A DNA stretch of 64,000 nt from Ktedonobacteraceae bacterium (GCA_035653615.1 DASRBN010000030.1:1-64000), one strand, 5' to 3'. Numbered from the stretch's first letter, positions 33,117 to 42,525 are shown. A program made the numbers and translations. Notes: generated by a model not told the origin, from the sequence alone.

Positions 33117-34457
33117 CTACACCATCCAACGATTCAGCACGAAAAGCATCGCGAATACTGCCTGCAAGGTCGGGAACAAAAGTATCAATGCCTGGTGCAG
33201 ACGATGATGTTTGATGCCAAGGGCCGCCAGCGTGATGAAAGCCGGGAACATTTCCAGGACGAAGCGTTGATTGGACTGTAAGGCGTCATGCTGTGTCGTT
33301 GCCGGGCTAATGAGCATGAATAACAATAAAATGACCAGCCAGACATTGTAGCTGGTACGCAGCCGCCGCCAGCCCATCACTGCCAGGATGATAAAGCTAA
33401 TGGTAGCAGTGAGATCGATTAAGGTATGAACCTCGTAGAATGATCCAAATGGAGTTGCCCAGAAGAGATCGACTAACGCCAGCCATATACCTATCCAGGG
33501 CCAGGAGAGATGCCGCGCCCAATAAATCTGCACCGATGCAAACGCAAATGGATTGCCGAAGACATACCACGTATAGAGACAGTAGAGCAGCGTACCAAGC
33601 GGGATGAGAATAACCGGCAAGGCCCTGGAAAGGAAGTCCAGTAATTTGCGGGCAACGACCCTGGTAGCGTGACCAGGCCTGTCATTTGAGACCCAGATTT
33701 CATAGAGAAAAGGGATGATAAGGAATAGACCGGCTGAGCGTGTCAAAGCAGCGAAGAACCCCAGGCCTGCCGCAAGCCACCACCTCTTTCGACGCATAGC
33801 GAGGAAGGAACTGGCGGTCAGGAAGAGGAAAAGTGACTCATTATAGGCGGCAAAAAAGAAAAAAGCGGTTGGGAAGATGCAAAGATACAGCAGCGTTCGT
33901 CGCCCAACCTGTTCTCCTGAAACATCGACGGCAATCTGGTAGAGAACGAACAGCGATCCAAGCAAAGCGAGATTGCTGATAATCATGCCAATAGCGATGT
34001 AACCTTGATTGCCAAGTAAAAAAGCGACTGCCTTGATAAGTAGGGGAAAAAGTGGGAAAAAAGCGGTCAGCTCAACTCTGGTATAACCGAACTCGGCAAT
34101 ATAGGTATAATTGGCGGCATCCCAGTGATTCCAGGAAGTAAACAATCCGATCAGGTCAACGGGTGTGTTTGGATAGAAATGCGCCGGTACCGGAAAAAGA
34201 ATAAAGCTGATATACGTAACCAGGATGAGTAACAGGCGCGTTGCTACGAACAGCCAGATGATATCCGAAACAGGGACAGTCTGCTTTGTAACTTCGCCTG
34301 CCGGTTGCTCAACATATTCAGGTTGCTGAACGCGATTACGCTGAGAGGTAAATATAGCTTTATTCCTCACTTGAGCCAGGTTATCGAATTGATCAAGTCT
34401 AAGGTATGTAACGTATCGCCCAGCCAAATAGATACAATCGGGCCTGAGAGCGATCAA
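33117..34457 (-). CDS. PIG-V-like mannosyltransferase
   Basis: The protein (up to 446 aa) has the PIG-V/GT-C signature WNHWDAANYTYIAEFGY followed by TAFFPLFPLLIKAVAFLLGN and AAYNESLFLFLTASSFLAMRRKRWWLAAG. In eukaryotes PIG-V adds the second mannose of GPI; bacterial homologues are membrane glycosyltransferases of unknown acceptor. The only start at this end is a TTG at 34457 that sits in the T-tract of the upstream terminator, so the real start may be a later GTG or TTG; the first ~60 residues are not family-like. Confidence 0.72.
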   Translation of the reverse strand: MIALRPDCIYLAGRYVTYLRLDQFDNLAQVRNKAIFTSQRNRVQQPEYVEQPAGEVTKQTVPVSDIIWLFVATRLLLILVTYISFILFPVPAHFYPNTPVDLIGLFTSWNHWDAANYTYIAEFGYTRVELTAFFPLFPLLIKAVAFLLGNQGYIAIGMIISNLALLGSLFVLYQIAVDVSGEQVGRRTLLYLCIFPTAFFFFAAYNESLFLFLTASSFLAMRRKRWWLAAGLGFFAALTRSAGLFLIIPFLYEIWVSNDRPGHATRVVARKLLDFLSRALPVILIPLGTLLYCLYTWYVFGNPFAFASVQIYWARHLSWPWIGIWLALVDLFWATPFGSFYEVHTLIDLTATISFIILAVMGWRRLRTSYNVWLVILLLFMLISPATTQHDALQSNQRFVLEMFPAFITLAALGIKHHRLHQALILLFPTLQAVFAMLFVLNRWMV

Positions 34458-34497
34458 AAAGAGGGGGCCAAATCTTTACAGTACTGGCCCCCTCTTT
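34458..34497 (-). terminator. Rho-independent terminator of the E1 gene
   Basis: AAAGAGGGGGCCA (34458-34470) and TGGCCCCCTCTTT (34485-34497) form a perfect 13-bp stem. On the minus strand the stem runs into TTTTTGATC. It lies 42 nt after the stop of the fused E1 gene. Confidence 0.8.
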
Positions 34498-34538
34498 CTC
34501 GTTGGTTGTAGGAGGGTATTATATCCAGGCGATGGTGG

Positions 34539-36635
34539 TTATTCCTGCAATAACTGCTCGATTCCGGCTTCGATAGTGGCAGCGGTTGGATAGAATGCCT
34601 TCTCTTCCGGCTCGTTATAGGGAGCTGCGGGAGCCGGAAGCGCGGAGATGAAGATGGGCGTGCCATCCAGGTCATAGAAGCAGTGTTCCACAATCCAGGA
34701 ATGCAGGTGGCGAGCAAAGCTCGTCAAATCGTATTCTTCCGTCACGATGATGACGCGATTCGCTTCACGCACGGCTGCGGATACCGCCTCTTCGTCGAAA
34801 GGAGTGAGCGTGCGCAAATCTACCACTTCGATTGCCCCCCCACTGCGATTGACGATATTGGCCGCCGCGGTACAGGATTCCAGCACCATCGTTCCCCAGC
34901 TGATGATGGCAATGTTAGAACGCCCCTCACCGATGCGCAGGCGCCGGGCCTTACCTATCGGCAGTGTGTAGTAGCCTTCGGGAACATTCCACAGTTCGGC
35001 CATAACCGCGATAAGGTTGCCTGCGCTGTCCTTTGGCGGCTCCGAACGATAGAGACGACCGCGTTCGAGGAACGTGACCGGAGATTGCGAGCGGGCCGCT
35101 TCAAGGAGTAGTCCCTTGGCATCAAAAGGCGTTGATGGACAGATGGTTATCATGCCTGGTATCGATGTGAACCATTGCTCGCCGGCGTTGGAATGACCGA
35201 AAGCGCCGCCGCCTGCGCCGCCGCTGGAGATAGGGCCACCGCCGCCGCTGCCCGACTTGGTACGGATAATCAACGGAACCGTCCAATCGCCATTGCTCTG
35301 ATACATCGTGCGCGCAGCCATGCGGATGGTCTGGGCCGCCGACTGGTGATAGTCAACGAATTGAATTTCAGCGCAGCGTGCTTTTCCATCGATCATACCT
35401 GCGCCCGCCGCGATGCCAACGATAAGCTGTTCATTGAGGGGACTACTGATGGCGCGACCGGGAAATTGTGTGACGAGTGAAGCAGTCGCACCAAAAACGC
35501 CGCCTCTCGGACTGCCTACGTCCTGCCCATAAACAAAAAAGTAAGGATCGCGTTGTGCCAGCTCTACCAGCGCGTCGTTGATAGCTCCCAGCATTGATGT
35601 CTGCTTTTTCGTTCCGCGTGGCATGTTTTCTTGCCACTCTGGAACGGCGAGAACATGCTGCGTGACCCGATCAGGTGATGGCTCCGGCTCCTGCAGCACC
35701 TGGGCTTCGGCCTGTTCCAGTTCGGCACGAACCTCTTTGCGGATACGCTCGATATCGCCTTCCTGCAGGTAATTGTTTTCAACGAGCCAGCGACCAAAGT
35801 TTTTCACCGGGTCTTTCGTGGCGGTAGTAGCCTCGATCTCTTCCTTTGTACGGTAAGCGCGAATATCGGTGCTGCTGGAATGTGGATCAAGCAGGCCTAG
35901 ACGCAGGTGCATCAAAACAGGTCCCTGGCCGGAGCGGACATGTTCGGCGAGACTTACGGCGGCATTATAGGTAGCCATCGTATCCGTTCCATCGACCTCT
36001 TCAGCGTAGACGCCTCCCCCCTTAGCCCATTCTACCAGCGAGCCTGCCCATTGAACAGGAGAAGGAGTAGTGATGGCCCAGCCATTATCCTCTACAACCA
36101 TCAAGACGGGCAGTTTATGCACTGCTGCCTGGCGGAACAGAACATTGAAGTCATTGGTAGCGGCTCCGCCATCGCCGGTACAAAACATGACGATATCTTT
36201 ACTTTCGTGCCTTTGTAACGAGAATGCCACGCCGCCCGCGAAAGGACCCAATGCCGCGACCTCGCTGAAGGTAGGGAGAATGCGGTGGCGTTTGCTGCTA
36301 TAATGGGATGGCATATTGCGCCCGGCTCCCATAGGGCCGGTTGTGCGCGAATACGCTTCACGCAATGGACCGTAAATATCACCCGTTCGCTGGAGCCATG
36401 CTCCCAGGTCGCGGTAGTAGAGGGCGAGCCAATCGGTTGTGCGCAGGGCCGCGACAACGGCGGCCATACTTTCATGTCCGGCGCACCCGATGTAAAATGG
36501 GAAACGGCCCTGCGTTTTGCGCGTTTTCAATAAATCGTTTGTCACGCGGGCTGTTACCATCGTCCGGTATAGCGCGAGGATATCCAGCGGCTCTGCTGTG
36601 GTACTTGCTTCCGTAGCCTGTATGTTAACTGTCAT
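34539..36635 (-). CDS. Fused E1 alpha-beta 2-oxoacid dehydrogenase
   Basis: The 698-aa protein joins the alpha (about 15-335) and beta (about 345-695) halves of a thiamine-dependent E1, as in branched-chain or related 2-oxoacid dehydrogenases. The TPP motif starts GDGGAATNDF (154-163) and ends EDNGWAITT, keeping the metal-binding Asn184. The beta part has YGQDVGSPRGGVFGATASL and SPLNEQLIVGIAAGAGM. A Gly/Ser-rich run (about 460-478, GSGGGGPISSGGAGGG) interrupts the usual RTPYGGG segment. GGAGG precedes the ATG by five bases. No E2 or E3 gene is adjacent. A degenerate alpha paralogue lies divergently. Confidence 0.83.
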   Translation of the reverse strand: MTVNIQATEASTTAEPLDILALYRTMVTARVTNDLLKTRKTQGRFPFYIGCAGHESMAAVVAALRTTDWLALYYRDLGAWLQRTGDIYGPLREAYSRTTGPMGAGRNMPSHYSSKRHRILPTFSEVAALGPFAGGVAFSLQRHESKDIVMFCTGDGGAATNDFNVLFRQAAVHKLPVLMVVEDNGWAITTPSPVQWAGSLVEWAKGGGVYAEEVDGTDTMATYNAAVSLAEHVRSGQGPVLMHLRLGLLDPHSSSTDIRAYRTKEEIEATTATKDPVKNFGRWLVENNYLQEGDIERIRKEVRAELEQAEAQVLQEPEPSPDRVTQHVLAVPEWQENMPRGTKKQTSMLGAINDALVELAQRDPYFFVYGQDVGSPRGGVFGATASLVTQFPGRAISSPLNEQLIVGIAAGAGMIDGKARCAEIQFVDYHQSAAQTIRMAARTMYQSNGDWTVPLIIRTKSGSGGGGPISSGGAGGGAFGHSNAGEQWFTSIPGMITICPSTPFDAKGLLLEAARSQSPVTFLERGRLYRSEPPKDSAGNLIAVMAELWNVPEGYYTLPIGKARRLRIGEGRSNIAIISWGTMVLESCTAAANIVNRSGGAIEVVDLRTLTPFDEEAVSAAVREANRVIIVTEEYDLTSFARHLHSWIVEHCFYDLDGTPIFISALPAPAAPYNEPEEKAFYPTAATIEAGIEQLLQE

Positions 36636-36787
36636 GCTGCCTCCATGAATCTAAGCTGCTCTGGCTCTAGTTGAGGATTGTATTGTTAGTCCATTATAGA
36701 ATCCTTGATTAGAAAAAAGCAATATTGATCGGAGAAAGGCAGAGTTATTATTTTTGTGGGAATCACCGGGACTCTTTCCTATCATTA

Positions 36788-36817
36788 TTGCCTCACAACG
36801 AGGCCGGGTCGTATAAT
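36788..36817 (+). promoter_or_regulatory. Promoter for the E1-alpha-like gene
   Basis: TTGCCT (36788-36793) and a consensus TATAAT (36812-36817) are 18 bases apart. Transcription would start near 36824, which suits a translation start at 36865 better than at 36835. Confidence 0.55.
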
Positions 36818-36864
36818 ACACGCGGAAAAAGTCCTTGAAAGACAATAGATCGGGTGGAAATTCA

Positions 36865-37806
36865 TTGGAGAAACAGGCAGTCTCTGCATCTTCTGTAGCC
36901 CTTTTAAAAAACTTGTATGCTCGTATGCTTTTTTCGCGTATTGTCGATGATTGTGCATGGGGGTTATTTAAACAGGGACAGATCGATTTTGTGGCCAGCG
37001 CTCGTGGGCATGAAGCGGCTCAGGTGGGAAGTGCGCTGTGTATCGAGGTGGGACTGGATTTCACCCTACCCTATTATCGTGATCTGGGCGTTGTATTGAC
37101 TATCGGTATGACGCCTTATGAGGTGTTTCGCACATATTTGCTGGCTCATAGTCGCTATTCAGCGCAAGATAGACCGGTGGGAGCATCAGGAGAGGGCCGT
37201 GTTGAAAGGCAATGTGTGCATCATTGGGGCTATCAAAAGCACAACATGATTACGGGTACTGCGCCGGTCGCGACGCAGATTCTGCATGCCGCGGGCGTCG
37301 CATTTGCCTGCAAGCTACGTAAGACGCCGGCAGTTACAGTCGCTTATTGTGGCGATGGAGCTACCGCCGAACCAGATTTCCTCGAAGGCATAAAATTCGC
37401 GGCTCAACATGTCCTGCCTGCGGTATTCATCTGCGAGCAGGATTGTTCCGATCCGGCTTTATCTTGCCTGCAGGAATTGGAACTTCCCGCGGGCATCGAG
37501 CATCGCCACGTTAATGGAGTCGATGTTGTGGAGGTATATGATGCAATGAGAAATGCGATGCTGCATGCGCGTAGTGGCCTCGGCCCCGTTTTACTGGAGA
37601 TGCACGTTGTGCGCTCGGGCCTTGACCAACATAAGCAGATGCCATCCGAGCAGCTGCCTGCTGATCCTCTCCTACGCTGCCGGCAACTGATGGAGGAGCA
37701 GGGCGTATGGGATGAGCAGTGGGCAAGTGAGTTGTATGAACGCACATTTGAAGAGGTTGAACAGGCATTAGAGGATGCGATGAGGGATGTTGTGGGGATG
37801 CGATAA
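36865..37806 (+). CDS. E1-alpha-like protein with degenerate thiamine site
   Basis: The 313-aa protein resembles 2-oxoacid dehydrogenase E1-alpha: DFVASARGHEAAQVGSALCI, LPYYRDLGVVLTIGMTPYEV and CGDGATAEPDFLEGIKFAAQHVLPAVFIC. The GDG part of the thiamine motif is intact (163-165 by this start), but the closing Asn-Asn is replaced by Gln-Asp (CEQDCSDP, 190-197), which would disturb magnesium binding. No E1-beta gene follows. TTG at 36865 has GGGTGG upstream; TTG at 36835 is the alternative. It is divergent from the fused E1, with 200 bases between. It could be inactive, regulatory, or need a distant partner. Confidence 0.75.
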   Translation: MEKQAVSASSVALLKNLYARMLFSRIVDDCAWGLFKQGQIDFVASARGHEAAQVGSALCIEVGLDFTLPYYRDLGVVLTIGMTPYEVFRTYLLAHSRYSAQDRPVGASGEGRVERQCVHHWGYQKHNMITGTAPVATQILHAAGVAFACKLRKTPAVTVAYCGDGATAEPDFLEGIKFAAQHVLPAVFICEQDCSDPALSCLQELELPAGIEHRHVNGVDVVEVYDAMRNAMLHARSGLGPVLLEMHVVRSGLDQHKQMPSEQLPADPLLRCRQLMEEQGVWDEQWASELYERTFEEVEQALEDAMRDVVGMR

Positions 37807-37851
37807 TTTAGTAAGATATATGCTATTTGGTATTGCTATGGATGGGACAAG

Positions 37852-38430
37852 ATGATAAATTGGAAAGAGTTCTACAAATTTACCAAAGGCCAACCACCGT
37901 GGTCATTGCTTGTCAAAGCAGTATCTATAGTCTCTCGTAAGGAAAATGCGCTGGAATTGGGAAGCGGCGCCGGACGTGATACCATATACTTACTGGAACA
38001 GGGCTTTCACGTGACCGCGGTGGATAAAGACCCAGATTCTATGGCAATTCTGCAAGAATTGCCACAACAGAACTTGCGACTCGTGCAGTCAGGCTTTGAG
38101 GATTTTACGTTTGAGCCGGGCGCTTATGACCTGGTCAGCGCGCAATTTGCCCTGCCATTCACCGCAAAGGACAAATTCGGCGAGGTTTTTGCACGCATGA
38201 AGGATTCTTCGCGACCGGGAGGTATCTTTGCGGGCCAGTTGTTCGGTATGCATGACCAGTGGAATACCCCAGGCAATAGTATGACTTTTCTGACGCGCGA
38301 GCAGGCAGAAGATTTATTCAGGGATATGCGCGTCATAGAGTTCAAAGAGGTTGAAGAGGACGGGCATACAGCAAATGGGTCGCCGAAACATTGGCATGTC
38401 TTCCATATCATTGCGCGCAAGGAAGCGTAA
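37852..38430 (+). CDS. Class I SAM-dependent methyltransferase (TehB-like)
   Basis: The 192-aa protein has the Rossmann SAM motif ALELGSGAGRDTIYLLEQG, the acidic loop VDKDPDSM and motif II-like YDLVSAQFALPF. The architecture matches TehB/UbiE-type small-molecule methyltransferases, but the substrate is unknown. It lies 45 nt after the E1-alpha-like gene on the same strand and could be in the same operon. GATGGGA precedes the ATG. Confidence 0.75.
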   Translation: MINWKEFYKFTKGQPPWSLLVKAVSIVSRKENALELGSGAGRDTIYLLEQGFHVTAVDKDPDSMAILQELPQQNLRLVQSGFEDFTFEPGAYDLVSAQFALPFTAKDKFGEVFARMKDSSRPGGIFAGQLFGMHDQWNTPGNSMTFLTREQAEDLFRDMRVIEFKEVEEDGHTANGSPKHWHVFHIIARKEA

Positions 38431-38474
38431 AGCAGTAGAAGTTTTCAGGTCAGTTTACCGGAAAGGGAATCAGT

Positions 38475-39137
38475 ATGGACGAGTCAGCAGGTAAGATCAC
38501 CGGGCTACATCAAGGCCAGCCACTTCTGCACGCGGGCGAATCGATGGAAAAGGCGCGGGCAGCTATGATTATGGTACACGGACGAGGCGCTTCAGCAGAA
38601 GATATTCTCAGCTTAACTCCTGACCTGAAACAACCCGGCTTTATATTTCTGGCTCCACAGGCCGCCGGAAATGCCTGGTATCCCAATAGTTTTCTGGCGC
38701 CCACAGCGAGCAATGAACCAGCCCTATCATCAGCGCTGGCAGTAATTGCATCTCTCCTGGAGCAACTTGCGGCAGCCGGGATTCCCGCGGAACGTACCCT
38801 ACTTCTAGGCTTCTCACAGGGCGCGTGCCTTTCTTTAGAATTTGCCGCGCGCAATGCTCGTCGTTATGGTGGAATAGCCGGCTTGAGCGGTGGATTAATT
38901 GGGCCAGATGGCGCACCACGAGATTATCCAGGTTCATTGGCAGGAACGCCGGTGTTTCTCGGCTGTAGCGATAGAGATCCCCACATCCCAAAGGAGCGGG
39001 TGCTGCTGACTGACGAGGTATTGAAGCGCATGGGCGGAATGGTTACCACGCGCCTGTATCCTCACATGGGGCATATGGTTAACAGAGATGAGCTGCGATT
39101 TGTGCAGGACATGATGAAGGAACTGGTTGAACAATAG
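38475..39137 (+). CDS. Carboxylesterase/phospholipase-type alpha/beta hydrolase
   Basis: The 220-aa protein belongs to the YpfH/carboxylesterase 2 family of serine esterases. The nucleophile elbow GFSQGACLSLEF holds the catalytic Ser, GCSDRDPHIP supplies the Asp, and PHMGHMVNRDE the His. MVHGRGASAEDIL is the oxyanion-hole region. No signal peptide is present. It starts 44 nt after the methyltransferase, with GGAAAGGGAA upstream. It is convergent with the Nudix gene, only four bases apart. Confidence 0.8.
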   Translation: MDESAGKITGLHQGQPLLHAGESMEKARAAMIMVHGRGASAEDILSLTPDLKQPGFIFLAPQAAGNAWYPNSFLAPTASNEPALSSALAVIASLLEQLAAAGIPAERTLLLGFSQGACLSLEFAARNARRYGGIAGLSGGLIGPDGAPRDYPGSLAGTPVFLGCSDRDPHIPKERVLLTDEVLKRMGGMVTTRLYPHMGHMVNRDELRFVQDMMKELVEQ

Positions 39138-39141
39138 ATTC

Positions 39142-39621
39142 CTAACTCGTCGTAAGTCCCTGATCTTCCTCTGTACTGGTGAGCTGCGCGCGAATAATCG
39201 CTTCGCATTGGTTGAGTAGAGCGTCTTCAATACGCTGGCGGTGTTTGGGTAGCGTATTTTCCGGCAGAGCATCGGGCGGAAAATACCTGCTCTCGCTCGT
39301 TTCTTCAGTTGCTTGCAATGTCCCGCCGGTGATGTGGCAGCGGAACGCCAGCACCACCTCTTGCTTTTGGGGTTTCGAGTAGACCCCTACCAGTTTTTCA
39401 ACCTCGATCTCAAGACCGGTCTCTTCCTGTACTTCGCGACGCAATGCTTCATCGACCGTCTCTCCTATCTCCATGCCGCCGCCGGGGAGATTCCACCAGT
39501 CAGTATCGCGCCGGTGCCCAAGGAGAATATGCCCCTGCTCATTGAAGATCAAAGCAAAGACGCCGATACGAAATTGTCGCGGACTGGTCGCTGCATCTAA
39601 TGTATCTATCGACCTGGCCAA
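39142..39621 (-). CDS. Nudix hydrolase
   Basis: This 159-aa enzyme has a complete Nudix box, GGGMEIGETVDEALRREVQEETGLEIE, preceded by HRRDTDWWNLPG. Nudix enzymes cleave nucleoside diphosphates linked to other groups; the substrate is unknown. The start is TTG with GGGAGGG about 8 nt upstream. It lies 45 nt after the amidohydrolase gene on the same strand, so it is probably the third gene of that operon. Confidence 0.85.
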   Translation of the reverse strand: MARSIDTLDAATSPRQFRIGVFALIFNEQGHILLGHRRDTDWWNLPGGGMEIGETVDEALRREVQEETGLEIEVEKLVGVYSKPQKQEVVLAFRCHITGGTLQATEETSESRYFPPDALPENTLPKHRQRIEDALLNQCEAIIRAQLTSTEEDQGLTTS

Positions 39622-39665
39622 TGTTGTCCCTCCCTGGATTTGTTCTACTTCACTTTAAATATATC

Positions 39666-40796
39666 TCATAGTTTGTAGACGGTATAGGCCGTATCGTGTA
39701 AAATTTGAAGCGCAAGGTCGTATGCCTGCTCTTCATCAATTTCGTCCGCCTCGATCATTTCCTGAAGAACCTGTCCGATGATGCTACGTCCCCGGATGGC
39801 CGCGGCCCAGTGCATTTCAGGCACATGTATACCATCCGAACTGTACATGAGTTTGCTTGCCGGTGCTACTGCCAACGCCTGGCGGGTAAACGCCAGCATC
39901 TCTAACCTGTCTACAAAAGGAATCATATAAGACAGGTCAAAATAGACATGTGGATAAATAGCTGCCAGGTAAGCTCCAAGCTGTGAATAAGGGTAGCTCT
40001 CATGCAAAAGCACAACCTTCATCGTTTGGTATTCTTTGCGTTCCAGCACATTGCGCAGGTGCAGTGGATTGCCCAGCAACATGTCGGTATCACTATCGCC
40101 ATAACCGGTATGAAACTGCAGCGGAAGTTCTTGCTCAGCGGCTTCCTTGAAAGCAATGTGCAAAAGATAATCGATCAGAGGCTTGTGAACAATGCGTAAT
40201 TGCCCATCCCTGATACTGGAAACTGCTTCTCGAAAAGAGGAAATCGCCTGGTCTTTGCTCCAATCTTCGATGTGCAATCCGCTACGATAGGCGACAATAC
40301 TTTTGAATGCGCAGTAGCCCTGTGCGCGTGCGTTGCTCAAGGCCAGCGTGTAGCGTTCAACTACTTCATCGAAATCATGGTATTGCACGATCAATCGCTG
40401 CATAAGCGTTTCCAGGCGTAGCATGCTGGCGACACGGCAATGACCCAGCTGTCCCATACGCTCCGGCGTATAACATATCTGCGGGAGCGGGAAAGCAGGG
40501 TCGAGAATTAATGTGTCGATGTTGGCGGCACGCAGGAAGCGCTCGATAAGGGCATCTCCATTCAGCGCATTTCTTATAGCCAGAATGTCTATCTCACTGT
40601 TCTGGCAGCCGTAAAAAGTTGCTAGTTGTCGAAGAAGCCAGAGGTAGTAGACGGTGTTCGGGATGTGCGTTTCTGAAAAGCTGGCATCGCTCGCCTCGGT
40701 AAAATAGCCGCGGAAGCTCTGTGCATCTAGCTGCTGGTTTAACAGGACGGGATGGCAGTGGTTATCTACCACCGGGATGCTGGTCAGGTCAAGCAT
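39666..40796 (-). CDS. Amidohydrolase-2 family protein (FluG N-terminal-like)
   Basis: The 376-aa TIM-barrel protein starts with IPVVDNHCHPVLLNQ, the HxH metal motif of amidohydrolase 2. LQFHTGYGDSD gives the next metal His, VLLHESYPY a further one, and MYSSDGIHVPEM the conserved Asp. In fungal FluG and related bacterial proteins this domain is fused to a glutamine synthetase domain; here a GS homologue lies 2.7 kb upstream. I chose the ATG at 40796 because GGAGGGAG lies 7 nt before it and the metal motif is then near the N-terminus; the 28 extra residues of the longer frame overlap the kinase gene. Confidence 0.78.
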   Translation of the reverse strand: MLDLTSIPVVDNHCHPVLLNQQLDAQSFRGYFTEASDASFSETHIPNTVYYLWLLRQLATFYGCQNSEIDILAIRNALNGDALIERFLRAANIDTLILDPAFPLPQICYTPERMGQLGHCRVASMLRLETLMQRLIVQYHDFDEVVERYTLALSNARAQGYCAFKSIVAYRSGLHIEDWSKDQAISSFREAVSSIRDGQLRIVHKPLIDYLLHIAFKEAAEQELPLQFHTGYGDSDTDMLLGNPLHLRNVLERKEYQTMKVVLLHESYPYSQLGAYLAAIYPHVYFDLSYMIPFVDRLEMLAFTRQALAVAPASKLMYSSDGIHVPEMHWAAAIRGRSIIGQVLQEMIEADEIDEEQAYDLALQILHDTAYTVYKL

Positions 40797-40836
40797 AGCA
40801 TATCTCCCTCCTCCAGTCCTGGGAGCATTCAGAAAG

Positions 40837-42525
40837 TCATTGCTGCTGGATCGGCAATCTGACGGTAAAAGTGCTGCCATTCCCAGGAATGCCTTCGCTT
40901 TTTATCGTTAATGTGCCTCCATGTTTGGCAACCAGCGCGTTGACAAGATAAAGGCCAAGACCTAAGCCTTTTGAGTCAACGCTCATGGCATTTTCGGCAC
41001 GGAAAAAGCGCTCGGTCAGGTGCGCCAGCGCCTCCGGTGGTATGCCAATCCCCTCATCTTCAACGTCAATCTCGATATATTCATTCTCAACCTGCCGGAT
41101 TGATACGGTAATCGGGCCATCTTCAGGGCTATATTTGATAGCGTTGCTGAGCAGATTTGCCAGTATCTGTTCCAGTTGTTGTTCGTCAGCCTCTATTTTC
41201 AGAGAGTGTGCTATGTGATCGCTCTCTGGGGCAGTTGGAACGATGGGCACAGCATTTCCATTAACAAGCAGGCGAAGTTCATGGTTGCGTGCGGCGTAAG
41301 GCAGTTGTTCGGCCAGCGCGCGGCGTGCCAGCTGGATCAGGTCAATCTGCTGTAACTCACTTTCCAGGCGATCCAGATCGAGGCGGCTGACATCCAGCAG
41401 GGTATTAATCATGTGTTCGATTCTGCGCGATTGATGTTCGATGCTGTCCAGCCCTCGAATCAGATCGTTGGTGGCTTCGGTATTGATAATTTCTGGATGC
41501 AGCATTCTTCTGAAGTAACGCCGCAAGACCTGGGCCTGGCCGCGAATAGCTGTAAGCGGGTTTTTGAGTTCGTGTGCGGTTAGCGAAATGAACTCATCTC
41601 GCTGGTTAAGCAGCGCACGAGCAGTTTCCAGTTCGCTGTACCGGCGATTTAATGCTATCAGCAGGTGATTTTTTTCGATTGTCATGCTGGCAAATCTCGC
41701 CAGGGCGGTGAGCAATTCAACACTCCACTGGGGGAAATAGGAAGGGTCCTGACCGAGTGGGCGGTGTCTTTCGACCCCTAATACAGCTATGGGATGCCCG
41801 TTGAACATAACCGGGGCATAGATCGCGGCACGCAGCTGGCGTGGATTGCTCAGACCTGGGGAAGAGGCGAAATCGAACATGAGGGGGCGCGCAAGCCTGA
41901 GCGTTTGTAAATAGGGCGATGAGGACTTGTTTAAGGCCTGTTGTAAATGGATGGTCAAATCCTCAAGCTCCTTTTGCCACTCTTCCTTGCTTTGCTGGCT
42001 TGAGCCAAACAGTCCAATAGGCACAATTCTTCCTGTTTTATCATCAAGGCGAAAGGCGATGCTATTATCTACCGATTCCATCTGCGGAATGAGGGCAGCA
42101 ATGCGACGCAGAACCTCGTCGATTTCGTTGTTTTCATGCTCACCATGTGTGTCGAGCATGACCTCTAGCAGCACATTTAATGCGGTCAGCGCCTGGTGTT
42201 CTTCAAGCAGGTGTTCGCTGATATCATGCGAGGTGATAACGACACCCTTGATAGCGTTGCTTGCTGAATGTAGAGGGACGGAATTGATAAGCAGGAACTC
42301 TTTTTCACTGATATGCACAATTTCATGCTGCACCTGTGTACCTGCGAGCGCTCGTGCGACAGCAGGTTGCTTTGCGAGCCTGTTGCTGGACGCATGCTTC
42401 AGGTTCCAATGCCTTTCTGCCACTGCGTTATGGTAGATCAATGCACCATTTGCATCGAGATAGCAAATTCCTTCGTGAAATGAATTCAGCAAGGGGCTAA
42501 GGTCGTGCTGGTGAATTTCAACCAT
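40837..42525 (-). CDS. PAS-GAF sensor histidine kinase
   Basis: The 562-aa soluble kinase has an N-terminal PAS domain (about 8-115), a GAF-like domain (about 120-310), then HisKA with FISLTAHELKNPLTAIRGQAQ and an HATPase_c domain showing NLLSNAIKYSPEDG (N box), DEGIGIPPE (G1) and KGLGLGLYLVNALV (G2). There are no membrane helices, so it senses an internal signal. No response regulator gene is adjacent. AGGAG lies 7 nt before the ATG. The amidohydrolase and Nudix genes follow directly downstream. Confidence 0.87.
   Translation of the reverse strand: MVEIHQHDLSPLLNSFHEGICYLDANGALIYHNAVAERHWNLKHASSNRLAKQPAVARALAGTQVQHEIVHISEKEFLLINSVPLHSASNAIKGVVITSHDISEHLLEEHQALTALNVLLEVMLDTHGEHENNEIDEVLRRIAALIPQMESVDNSIAFRLDDKTGRIVPIGLFGSSQQSKEEWQKELEDLTIHLQQALNKSSSPYLQTLRLARPLMFDFASSPGLSNPRQLRAAIYAPVMFNGHPIAVLGVERHRPLGQDPSYFPQWSVELLTALARFASMTIEKNHLLIALNRRYSELETARALLNQRDEFISLTAHELKNPLTAIRGQAQVLRRYFRRMLHPEIINTEATNDLIRGLDSIEHQSRRIEHMINTLLDVSRLDLDRLESELQQIDLIQLARRALAEQLPYAARNHELRLLVNGNAVPIVPTAPESDHIAHSLKIEADEQQLEQILANLLSNAIKYSPEDGPITVSIRQVENEYIEIDVEDEGIGIPPEALAHLTERFFRAENAMSVDSKGLGLGLYLVNALVAKHGGTLTIKSEGIPGNGSTFTVRLPIQQQ

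Noticed and set aside
36865-37806. E1-alpha-like gene as a pseudogene
   Set aside because: The frame is full length with a promoter; only a few active-site residues differ, which fits a diverged protein better than decay.
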